NCBI GenBank assembly: GCA_036924085.1 | Contig: JAVGWX010000002.1 | Location: 48,084,916-48,148,915, forward strand | Reading direction: 5' to 3' | DNA: 64,000 nt | Origin: Ariolimax columbianus | Lineage: Eukaryota; Mollusca; Gastropoda; Stylommatophora; Arionidae | Shown here: positions 35,370 through 45,404 of the stretch, piece by piece | Numbering within the stretch: the first letter of the stretch is position 1 | How the letters are laid out: each line of letters begins with the position of its first letter | Translations under genes and position numbers: made by a program | Notes under the pieces: model-generated | The model's input: the letters and a program-made list of their open reading frames with translations, nothing else | Told to the model about the DNA's origin: nothing | Database searches by the model: none

Positions 35370-35590
35370 GGACGCCTAAGCTATAGAGTGGTAGAGCGCT
35401 CGCTACTCGTGACAATTGTGTCGGGTTCGATCATCGTGTTATCGATACACTCCAGTAAACTCAGCTGTAAATGAGTAAATGTGTTACTGCTTAGCGGGGG
35501 TTGTCAGTTCCCTTACCATCTGTCTTTCTTTCTCAAACAATGTCAGCTCCCCTTTCACTGATTGGTTGGAGTGTATCGATAACTTCAAAT
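35370..35590 (+). mobile_element. tRNA-headed SINE-like element with internal inverted repeat
   Basis: An A-box-like tagagtggtagagcgctcgc (35382-35401) and a B-box-like gggttcgatca (35422-35432) form a tRNA-like head. Just after it, ttatcgatacactcca (35439-35454) has a perfect 16-bp reverse complement at 35567-35582. No second copy of the family is in the window. Confidence 0.5.
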
Positions 35591-35599
35591 CCAATTCCT

Positions 35600-36680
35600 T
35601 TGTCGTGAAAATAGTGGGCTCTACTACTTTGTGATGGAGATTTTCCTACTCCAGTCAAGCTTCTCAGTGATCGTGAATGGGTATCACGGTGGAAGAAAGG
35701 TTAGGAGGCTTGTCTCTTGTCTCGATGTGACTGGGTTTAAGTCCTGATCTCAACACTCTTCACTCTGTTACAGAATAATATGTCACACTCATCTCCGACA
35801 ACACTGTCTGCTACGGAACTAAGGTAACTTTTACCATTTGTTGAGCAACATATTTGCCTCCTCCGTGGCTTTCTCTCTCTTCTGTCTCAGTATCTCTTCC
35901 CCACCTTCTCTTTTCTTGTTTCACCCCTCTCATTATTGTATTGCTGCGGTTAGAATTAAACATTTTTTTGTTTCCTTTATAAAAAATCTGAGCTGAGACA
36001 ATGCGCTGACAGTCCGTCTGGTATTTAGTGGACTAACATGGTCGTGAGAATATTTGTGGACAAATATATCGTAGAGATGAGCAGTGGCAGTGACAGGTAG
36101 ATAATTAACACGCATAGAAGACAGAACAACATTGGAAATTTGAAGGAGAAATCGAAGTTTCTGGTTATATTTAATAAATTATATTTGTCCATGTATTTCC
36201 GGAACCAAAGATTGTAGCAAAGAATAGTAAGCAACGCTTATGTCACAGAGAGGGTTGTATTTCCAGCCGGCTAGCCTATCTTGTAGAAGTTAAAAGTCAC
36301 AAAAACGTCCACATTTTTATGGAAGACTTGTCCTCCAAACAGGGTTGGAATTTTAATAGATTGTACATATTTTATTGAAAGCATTTTCCCACTTAAAAAC
36401 TAATTTAGAAACAGGAATAAAAAATTTAAGTATTATTTAAAATTTATAGTTGAACTATATGCCCTCTTAAGAGAAAAGAATTAATGTGTACTGGCATTGT
36501 GAGAAGAAAATTTTGGAGAATAATACTGTGACAATATGCATATCTGATGGGAAAGGAACAGCGCACGAGAGATAAAGAAAATAACAACGGTTTAACAATA
36601 TGACATTGTAGAAGGTCAACGACATGTTTGATAAATGATATTCGAGATACAAATTTGTGGAGTAATTATTGGATGACATT
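35600..36680. other. No gene seen
   Basis: AT-rich. A weak tRNA-like segment occurs at 35690-35765 (B-box-like gggtttaagtcc). Short frames only. Confidence 0.4.
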
Positions 36681-36689
36681 AGTGTGCTT

Positions 36690-38990
36690 TTAAATGACCA
36701 TAAGTTATTGTTAGATGACCTTATTGTGCTGTTTAATGACCATAAGTTATTGTTAGATGACCTTAGTGTCTGTTTAATGTCCGTAAGTTATTGTTAGATG
36801 ACCTTATTGTGCAGTTTAATGACCGTAAGTTATTGTTAGATGACCTTATTGTACTGTTTAATGACCATAAGTTATTGTTAGATGACCTTATTGTGCTGTT
36901 TAATGACCGTAAGTTATTGTTAGATGACCTTATTGTGCTGTTTAATGACCGTAAGTTATTGTTAGATGACCTTATTGTGCTGTTTAATGACCGTAAGTTA
37001 TTGTTAGATGACCTTATTGTGCTGTTTAATGACCGTAAGTTATTGTTAGATGACCTTATTGTGCTGTTTAATGACCCAAAGTTATTGTTAGATGACCTTA
37101 TTGTTCTGTTAAATGACCGTAAGTTATTGTTAGATGACCTTATTGTGCTGTTTAATGACCATAAGTTATTGTTAGATGACCTTATTACGCTGTTTAATGA
37201 CCGTAAGTTATTGTTAGATGACCTTATTGTGCTGTTTAATGACCGTAAGTTATTGTTAGATGACCTTATTGTGCTGTTTAATGACCGAAAGTTATTGTTA
37301 GATGACCTTATTGTGCTGTTAAATGACCGTAAGTTATTGTTAGATGACCTTATTGTGCTGTTTAATGACCATAAGTTATTGTTAGATGACCTTATTACGC
37401 TGTTTAATGACCGTAAGTTATTGTTAGATGACCTTATTGTGCTGTTTAATGACCGTAAGTTATTGTTAGATGACCTTATTGTGCTGTTTAATGACCGAAA
37501 GTTATTGTTAGATGACCTTATTGTGCTGTTTAATGACCATAAGTTATTGTTAGATGACCTTATTGTGCTGTTTATTGACCGTAAGTTATTGTTAGATGAC
37601 CTTATTGTGCTGTTTAATGACCGTAAGTTATTGTTAGATGACCTTATTGTGCTGTTTAATGACCGTAAGTTATTGTTAGATGACCTTATTGTGCTGTTTA
37701 ATGACCGTAAGTTATTGTTAGATGACCTTATTGTGCTGTTTAATGACCGTAAGTTATTGTTAGATGACCTTATTGTGCTGTTTAATGACCGTAAGTTATT
37801 ATTAGATGACCTTATCGTGCTGTTTAATGACCGTAAGTTATTGCTAGATGACCTTATTGTGCTGTTTAATGGCCGTAAGTTATTGTTGGATAACCTTAGT
37901 GTGCTGTTTAATGACCGTAAGTTATTGTTGATGACTTTGGTGTGCTGTTTAATGACCGTAAGTTATTATTAATGGCCTTGGTGTGCTGTTTAATGACCGT
38001 AAGTTATTGTTAGATGACCTTATTGTGCTGTTTAATGACCGTAAGTTATTGTTAGATGACCTTATTGTGCTGTTTAATGACCGTAAGTTATTGTTAGATG
38101 ACCTTATTGTGCTGTTTAATGACCGTAAGTTATTGTTAGATGACCTTATTGTGCTGTTTAATGACCGTAAGTTATTGTTAGATGACCTTATTGTGCTGTT
38201 TAATGACCGTAAGTTATTGTTAGATGACCTTATTGTGCTGTTTAATGACCGTAAGTTATTGTTAGATGACCTTATTGTGCTGTTTAATGACCGTAAGTTA
38301 TTGTTAGATGACCTTATTGTGCTGTTTAATGACCGTAAGTTATTGCTAGATGACCTTATTGTGCTGTTTAATGGCCGTAAGTTATTGTTGGATAACCTTA
38401 GTGTGCTGTTTAATGACCGTAAGTTATTGTTGATGACTTTGGTGTGCTGTTTAATAACCGTAAGTTATTATTAATGGCCTTGGTGTGCTGTTTAATGACC
38501 GTAAGTTATTGTTGATTACTTTGGTGTGCTGTTTAATGACCGTAAGTTATTGTTGATGATCTTGGTGTGCTGTTTAATGGCCGTAAGTTATTGTTGATGA
38601 TCTTGGTGTGCTGTTTAATGGGCGTAAGTTATTGTTGATTACCTTAATGGCGCTGTTTAATGACCGTAATTTACTGTTGGTGGACTCGGTGTGCTATTTA
38701 ATTACTATAAGTTAATTTTTGATGACCTTGGCGTGTTGTTTTATGACTAAAAGTTATTGTTTAGTGACCTTGAAGTTTTGTTTAAGGACAGTAAGTTATT
38801 GTTTAGTGACCTTGAAGTTCTGTTAAATGAGCGAAATTTATTGTTTAGTAACCATACGTTATTATTTAGTGACCTTTATGTTATGTTTAATGATGAAAAG
38901 CTATTGTTTAGTGACATTGATGCTCTGTTTAATTACCGTAAGATATTGTTTAGTGTCCTTGATGTAATGTTTAATGACCGTAAGTTATTG
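36690..38990. repeat. 42-bp minisatellite, about 2.3 kb
   Basis: Roughly 54 copies containing gtaagttattgttagatgac and cttattgtgctgtttaatgac. Because 42 is a multiple of three, plus-strand frames of 393 codons (36791-37972) and 163 codons (37983-38474) stay open as 14-residue LFNDRKLLLDDLIV repeats; nothing supports expression. Higher-order structure is visible: a variant with acgctg recurs at 210 bp (37187 and 37397), and a block ending in ttgttgatgactttgg recurs at about 502 bp. Units decay towards the right edge. Confidence 0.97.
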
Positions 38991-39337
38991 TATAAAAACG
39001 ATGATATTGAATATCTTTCTATGACAATCAGTTTTTCTCTGATTGCCTTGAGCTATTGCTCGTGTCAGCGATGTACATACAATGGACTCACTGTTGTCAA
39101 TCAATAAATCTTTTCTGCTCCCTATGGAGCACATGTCTTCAACAAATACACCCCAAATATATCCTGTTTTTGTTATCTTTGACCCGAATATTTTTCTGAA
39201 AATGTTTTGGTATCCCTCCATTTCTTTTGTTCTTGAAGTTTCAGACTGCTGGTTTCCTATCAAGCGGCTGCGTCCTTCCCTGACTACGTGGACCCACTGT
39301 TATTTGTACGGCTCATTACAGGGGAAAGGGGGGGGGG

Positions 39338-39895
39338 TGGCAGTGGTCTCGAGGTAAGGTGTTCACCTCGGGTGCTCGCGGGTTAAAATCACGATGGAAT
39401 CTGGATTTTTTTCACGAGGATTATACGGTAAATATTTCCTGTGATCTCTGAGTAGTGAAATCAGATACCCGTTTTCAGTGACAGCACGTTATAAATCCCG
39501 TAGCAGTTGGAGATCGACAAAGTGGGCCTTACGGTCGCTGCTCGGACAAAATTCAAGTTAAAAATCGACTCAAATTATTCTAGGTATATTCGCCCAACAG
39601 AGAATATCGTAAAAGGGGCACTATGGGGCTATAACATCAGTTCTTGGTTATGTGGTTAGCGGAGCGGCTTAGATGGCGCATGACAGGCTGTGGGTCTACC
39701 TTGCTCTAATTTACGCTTCCACCTTCGTCAGTCTCAAAAAAGAACACGAATATTTCAAGGACTAACAGATGCTGAAATCTACTTGGCAAGTCACCAGTGG
39801 ATTTTCACCTGCCAAAAAATTTGAAACAAAGGAGGTCACATCTTCCCAAGACGTCTACCGACATAAGTGGACTGAAGATAGATAGATAGATTAAT
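39338..39895 (+). mobile_element. tRNA-headed SINE, family A, copy 2
   Basis: Matches 271-820 along its length: ggtgttcacctcgggtgctcgcgggttaa head, gatctctgagtagtga, gtggttagcggagcggct, ctaatttacgcttccacc and cataagtggactgaagatag, ending in (GATA)n. The B box (ggttaaaatca) is more degenerate here. A G-rich run sits just upstream and a minisatellite begins directly after the tail. Confidence 0.78.
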
Positions 39896-40190
39896 TACAG
39901 GTGTGATGTAATCAGTCACTTTACTTTCAGATGTGATGTAGGGATCAGTCACTTTACTAACATGTGTGGTGTAGTGATCCCTTACTTTGTCTACAGATGT
40001 GGTGTAGTGATCAGTCACATACATTTTTCAGGTTTGGTGTAATGATCCCTTACTTTACTTACACGTGTAGTGTAGTGATCAATCACTTTACTTACAGTTG
40101 TGATGTAGTGATCTCCTACTTTTCTTACATGTGTGGTCTAGTTATCCCTTATATTACTTTCAGTTATGGTTTAGTCATTTCTCAAACATG
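39896..40190. repeat. About 30-60-bp tgtggtgtagtgatcagtcac array
   Basis: About ten diverged copies of gtgatgtagtgatcagtcac plus tttactta, starting immediately after the (GATA)n tail of the SINE. Confidence 0.85.
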
Positions 40191-40203
40191 GTGAGTTTGC
40201 TGA

Positions 40204-40275
40204 GGTATGGGAAGTCGAGTGGATAGCATGCTGGTCTGGTAACCAAAAGGGATGCCTGGTTAACACTTCGGTATG
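40204..40275 (+). mobile_element. tRNA-like SINE head relic
   Basis: agtcgagtggatagcatgct followed by ggtctggtaacc resembles a tRNA 5' half with an A box. The B-box position (tggttaacact) is degenerate, so a functional tRNA is unlikely. Confidence 0.42.
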
Positions 40276-40279
40276 GTAT

Positions 40280-40795
40280 AGGTTTGTTTCTATTAGTTTT
40301 CAAAAAAGTTTGCACACTGCGTGGCAATTGCAGAGGCAAGCTATCTTTATTCTTTAGCATTGTAAATCAGCATGATGGATCCCATCAATGGGTTGAACTG
40401 TCGCAGTGATAGTTTCTTTTAAAGGTGTGGCTGCTAGCCCCATAGACAACTTGTTTCAGTCGCTGTTTAGAACTTGGCTGGAAGGGTTCAGTGCTGTCCT
40501 TGACATTCACTGGCGTAAAGCTCCTTAATGTAATAAAGATGGCACCGTCAATTCTCTTCCAACCACTACCAGATATATCCATTCCGACACGCGACTGCAT
40601 CATCAAGATGGATGCACAAAAATTATTCAAATTGTTCTAGGTGGTTCAGCCAGCGCCATGAAGCACATTAACAATGCATCTCCTGTCTATATAACCCTGC
40701 ACGCTCTTTGTCTATTGCCCTCTGGACTCCGACCGTATGAATTTACATAGACATGTATATGAGATTTTGATTAGAATAAAGACAGAATGCTCGCT
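40280..40795. other. No gene seen
   Basis: Unique sequence without a recognised feature. Confidence 0.4.
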
Positions 40796-40797
40796 TT

Positions 40798-41000
40798 TTA
40801 TAGCAAAGGAGCGGGGTTCAACACCAGTTACGAGCACGCTCGTGTCGACCCAGCTATAATTCAGTGCATAGTGTACCGTTAAAGTTGGACAAACAGCCAG
40901 GCAGTGAACTGGCTAAACCACCTCGTAAACAAGCTGTGGCCTTGTACAATGAAGTCTCTAACACTTCATCCCTGACAGTGATGTATGTTACGGGATGACC
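40798..41000 (+). mobile_element. SINE family B body, diverged copy
   Basis: Contains ggggttcaacaccag (B-box region), cgtgtcgacccagct, and an ending cttcatccctgacagtgatg with gggatgaccttta, in the same order as 18825-19046. The A-box half is missing or unrecognisable. Confidence 0.5.
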
Positions 41001-41184
41001 TTTAACTTAACACTATTATATAGATGGAATTGGATAGCTAGAAACATTTTTCATGATATAGCCAAAATGACTTTTGTTCAACACAAGAAATGGGAATATT
41101 TTAAAACAAGCAGAAAACTGAAGCGTAATCAATAATAACAGTAATACAATAACTGGCACGAACACAGTAAATGCCTACATTGAA

Positions 41185-41465
41185 GCCTAACAAATCAAGT
41201 GATTTGGCCACTTGATTCGGATGCATTATGACCAACCAGCAGCAAGAGCCTATCACGTGCAAGAATCAGGTCCTCGTGTAAGAGCCGCCCTCGTCGGAGA
41301 TGGAAAGGTGTGTCTGAAACACTCGGAAGGTTCCATTTGACGACCACATGCTTCTCATCTGGCCCAAACAAGAGATCTACTTACCCCGCCTCTATGCGAC
41401 GGCGCAAGGCAAGAGCAGTAGGACGTAAAAATAAGAAAAATAACTTGCAACCTCATGTAACAGAC
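41185..41465 (+). mobile_element. LINE reverse transcriptase C-terminal remnant
   Basis: Plus-strand translation gives GHLIRMHYDQPAARAYHVQE, then after a frameshift RRPSWRWKGVSETLG and, further on, RRRKARAVGRKNKKNN. This matches the order FGHL-R, GRP-RW-D and a basic tail at the C-terminus of APE-type LINE polyproteins. The core RT is absent. Confidence 0.65.
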
Positions 41466-41591
41466 AACCACCACCGCAAGAGCACGTGCATGCACATGCA
41501 CATATTCCCTGCATGCTGGTCCTGGTGATCACACTGGATCAATACAAGATATTATTATAAATATCAATGCACGTCACATTATGTAATGCTG

Positions 41592-41900
41592 TTATATTAT
41601 TAGATAATTTCTAGAACTGCATACTTTATGTTGTACGGCCTCCAGTCGGTCGGGGTGCTGTAAGAGAAATCGGCAAATTGGATCCATAACTTCTGAAAAA
41701 AAATGATTGACAATGAGGCATGGATCAGTTTGTTCGGGGTACGACGCGAGACAGTAATGGGCTTGGGCTGGGCCATGCCTCTGCCACCTCTTGTAGGCAG
41801 GCAATCGAATTTTGAACATGGCTTCAACCTCCCCGTGGACAGCTTCATCGATGTGGCGGTACCGTCGCTGGTGTCGCCCGCGTCGGCGGGAATTCAACAA
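41592..41900 (-). CDS. Unrecognised GC-richer open frame (uncertain)
   Basis: Two overlapping minus-strand frames (41592-41900, 102 codons; 41600-41848, 82 codons) cross a GC-richer island in AT-rich surroundings. The first starts RRRGRHQRRYRHIDEAVHGE and contains EAMFKIRLPAYKRW; I recognise no family. A pyrimidine tract followed by cag near 41697-41710 on the minus strand resembles a 3' splice site, so a terminal exon is conceivable. A transposon relic or chance frame is equally possible. Confidence 0.25.
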   Translation of the reverse strand: MLNSRRRGRHQRRYRHIDEAVHGEVEAMFKIRLPAYKRWQRHGPAQAHYCLASYPEQTDPCLIVNHFFSEVMDPICRFLLQHPDRLEAVQHKVCSSRNYLII

Positions 41901-42084
41901 TCATTTCAGAATAGGTATGGACTAGAAGTATCTGATTGTCTAGTTAAAACAAAAGCATTGAAGTAGTTGAAAGCGGCAAGGTATAGTTGGTAAAAACAAG
42001 ATAAAGTCTAGCAGCAATGCTAGTAACCAGAAATTTGGTCAGTAACTAGTGCCACACAGTTGGAAAGTCTAAACGTGTCGGTTA

Positions 42085-42405
42085 GAATGAGCAGAAACTT
42101 ATAGATGAGAAGAAACTTATAGATGAGAATGAGTAGAAACTTATAGATGAGAATGAGTAGAAACTTATAGATGAGAATGAGTAGAAACCTGTAGATGAGA
42201 ATGAGCAGAAACTTATAGATGAGAATGAGAAGAAACTTATAGATGAGAATGAGCAGAAACTTATAAATGAGAATGAGAAAAAACTTATAGATGAGAATGA
42301 GCAGAAACTTATAGATGAGAATGAGCAGAAACTTATAGATGAGAATGAGTAGAAACTTATAGATGAGAATCAGCAGAAACTTATAGATGACAATCAGTAA
42401 CGATT
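42085..42405. repeat. 24-bp minisatellite, about 13 copies
   Basis: Unit agaaacttatagatgagaat plus gagc, with few substitutions. Confidence 0.95.
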
Positions 42406-42409
42406 TGGA

Positions 42410-42795
42410 GAACCGTTTACAAAACAGACGATCAATATTCCCGTTGATCGACGGTCACTGTTGATGGCCTCTCAGTGTGTTTGTCTAAAAACCTCTGTTG
42501 TTCCCTTCCTTGAAGGTCGACACAGACGAAATGCATGGTGTAGTGACAGTGGTTCATACTTTACATCCCGTATACGACTCAGATTGTGCAATAAATAGAT
42601 GTATCTTTTATTTTAATATTATTTTGCCCTGCGATTTCTCGTAATTTTAATTACCAATTTATCTAAATTACAAATTATTGTGTGTTGTATATAGATTTTC
42701 ACAAAAATCAATCACAAGATCATAGACAATTATGATTAGATGACGATATCGAAATCTGACTGATTTACTTGGATTTTTTTTGATTTTTTTTTTGC
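42410..42795. other. No gene seen
   Basis: AT-rich sequence ending in a T-rich tract that precedes dispersed repeat F. Confidence 0.45.
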
Positions 42796-42796
42796 C

Positions 42797-43050
42797 TAGA
42801 TGTTTGCCTCACTAGTTTCTACTGGCGGAGGCGCGCCATTTTCCACCCCAGACCGTAGTCAATTGGGCGATATCAGGACGCATAAACCAGTGCTTGGATG
42901 CATGTGTGCATCTGTATGTACCTATGCTAGGTTTGTGCGCCCTCAGAAGCTAGCCCAATCAAAGTGCAATGGAAGGGCTTTACCACGAGGGTGCGTGTGA
43001 AAGTTTTGCAATGGTGTGACTGTAGGACAGAGTCAAATGAAACAGAGTGA
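42797..43050. repeat. Dispersed repeat F, copy 2
   Basis: Second copy of the 15590-15850 sequence, including ctactggcggaggcgcgcc, gacgcataaaccagtg and gcaatggaagggctt, with modest divergence. The T-rich tract at 42774-42791 could be its tail if it lies on minus. Confidence 0.75.
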
Positions 43051-43054
43051 GGTG

Positions 43055-44190
43055 AGAGAAGAGAGAGAAGGGGAAGAGTGGCCCCCAGGGTGAGCCTTCT
43101 TACTTGGATCTGTATATGTAATCGTGTGTATGTAGAAATTCCCAAGGACCTGAAAACTATATCAAAGTTCCTTCAAGGTAGAAAACAAAATAGAGAAATG
43201 TGGATGTAAAAAGATCTAAGAAAACCAATGAAATCGTTTCCAGTGAGCGGCCTCGCGCTTCCATATAGGAATGACTTGTTCTCGGTTGAAGTGTCCTTTA
43301 TCACTGTTACTGAAGTGTACATTTTCAAGAATCTATTTACCCAGTGTCATTAATTTCTATTCTTACCTCCCTTTTTACTTGTAAAAATCGATTGCCTCGG
43401 TATCATTAATTTACTGCTCCTATCATTGATGCTGCAGTTAACAATTTGAAGAATCTATTGACTCAGAATCATTAAGCTTCTGTTCTAACCACTTGCCGAA
43501 AGATACGCTTTAAAGATCATGATGACACAGAGCATTGAATGTACAATTTGATTTGTTTTCGTTCAGCTGTTTTAAGTGTTCCAGGCCATAAATGAGGTTT
43601 GTGTAATATAATTTGTGATTCTATTGTGTGCAATTTTCAGAGTTCAAAGTGTTATAAATTGATTTTGTTTGCCAACATTATTGAAATGTTTCAGTAAACA
43701 CATACCCAAGTAATGACATCTCCTAATTGCTTGTTGTCCTTATAAAGTCTTGGCCAATAGTTAATTTTATGAGACTAAGTCAGCAAATAGGTCACAATGG
43801 ATATTTTTGTAAACAGTGAAATGAAACGAGTTTACGGGGCAAACACTTTTCACTATACACAGGAAGTATTACCTTATGAATATTCTATTGGGGAAAGCCC
43901 TTTCACCCTATAACACGCACAACATCAAGTTGTTCTTTCGTGGTACAGTCAGCACTGGCGCTATTTTGAATCTAAGCTACACGCGTGCATGTTATATCTA
44001 GAAACTTTCATTTATCAGCTATCAAATCTTAGTTTGTGGCTTATTTACTGACTTATCCTAGTATGTGGTGTCTGGCAACCGAATCATAAAGTAGTTTTAG
44101 TCAATTTCCCTAATTCATCAAAAACGCACGTGCGACCATTGGCAGTCCAAATACCATCAATTGGTTTATTGGTAACCAAACTAAAGTTGA
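43055..44190. other. No gene seen
   Basis: AT-rich unique DNA with short frames only. Confidence 0.45.
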
Positions 44191-44290
44191 CATGGCGACT
44201 ACAGCGACGAATGAAATGTTTGTGTTCAGTTCAGTTCAAATGTCATCTTTCCGACATTCTTCGATGGGGAGAAGGAACTTGATGATGATG

Positions 44291-44340
44291 ATATATATAT
44301 ATATATATATATGTGCGTGCGTGCGTGCATTCGTGCGTGC

Positions 44341-44406
<66 letters not shown>
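44291..44406. repeat. (TA)n(GTGC)n(TA)n microsatellite
   Basis: TA tracts flank a gtgcgtgc block; Tyr/Ile-rich frames through it are artefacts. Confidence 0.95.
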
Positions 44407-44410
<4 letters not shown>

Positions 44411-44649
44411 AGAGAAAGTAAAATTCCCTGTTTCGTCTGCCTCTCTACTCGTACAACTCGACATTCGCTTAACTTCTCCGATAACTGTTGCCAAATTCGA
44501 GCTATGCCACGTGCACCCTGTTCTGACCAAAGAGCTTTAATCGAATATAGAGATGAAACATTCCACAACGTGAATTGAAACAGATGTGTGCCAGTCAGAG
44601 GATTTGAAGGTCCTGAAATAGGGCCTCAAGTAATGGGGATGATATTGTG

Positions 44650-45100
44650 TTCCTAGGGATGTCCATGGGTTTGAAAGTGGACGAGGAGAATGTCAAGGAG
44701 TTGATTGAAGACCACAGTAATGAGATAACCACAATAATGAGATAACCAAAAGAATGAGATAACCACAACAATGAGATAACCAAAAGAATGAGATGACCAA
44801 AAGAATGAGATAACCACTGAAGAACTCCAAAAACTGAACAGTGACTATCACAAACACGTAACTGAGGAACTTTCTGGAGAAGGAAGAAACGAGTAATGGG
44901 AGCATCTCCACTACAGAAATTAAGTAACTGTCCTACTGCTGTGATAAAAATACAGAACCTGATGGAAAAATGAAATACTAACATTGCAGTAGTCAAGAGG
45001 ATCATTAACCTGTTCTTTGAAAATATTTGTTGACCATTTTAGAAACAAAACAAAAAAAACCTCAAAAGCCGGCAACTTTTGACTGGTTTTTTTTAATAAT
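44650..45100 (+). mobile_element. Tigger/pogo-like transposase C-terminus (pseudogene)
   Basis: Plus-strand translation gives ENVKELIEDHSNEITT, then (after an internal 17-bp array) EELQKLNSDYHKHVTEEL, SISTTEIK, NIAVVKRIINLFFENI and a basic tail NKTKKTSKAGNF in another frame. This order (LVEEHS-E-LTTEEL, EEL, EI, NLFN/DN, RRQKQ-like end) is the C-terminal extension of Tigger-type (Tc1/mariner superfamily) transposases. The DDE core is not visible. Stops and frameshifts mark it as a relic. The array 44719-44818 expands the aatgagataacc codons. Confidence 0.72.
44719..44818. repeat. 17-bp tandem repeat inside Tigger relic, six copies
   Basis: aatgagataacc recurs at exactly 17-bp spacing (44719, 44736, 44753, 44770, 44787, 44804). 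The last copy runs straight into the transposase continuation actgaagaactcc. Confidence 0.93.
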
Positions 45101-45302
45101 AAAATTAAAGTTTTCTTTTGTTTCACATAAATTTATTGCTTTTTATTGTTGGGTTTTATCTGTATTAAGTTATTAAATGAACAATTATCTAGGGGTCTGG
45201 ATCGGATTAATCAAATTGACATTATTTCTTTCTGGAAAAAATGTTTAAAATCGCAATTAGAGCAGCCTCTCTTGGAAACAAATCGTGTATGAATAGAGAG
45301 GT

Positions 45303-45319
45303 TCCTCTCTCTCTCTCTT

Positions 45320-45400
<81 letters not shown>
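45303..45400. repeat. (CT)n(TA)n microsatellite
   Basis: About 57 bp of CT-rich repeat followed by (TA)n. Confidence 0.95.
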
Positions 45401-45402
<2 letters not shown>

Positions 45403-45404
45403 CC

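Noticed and set aside
36791..37972. 393-codon open frame as a leucine-rich repeat protein
   Set aside because: It is a direct product of a 42-bp tandem array; it has no flanking unique coding sequence and ends where unit length shifts.
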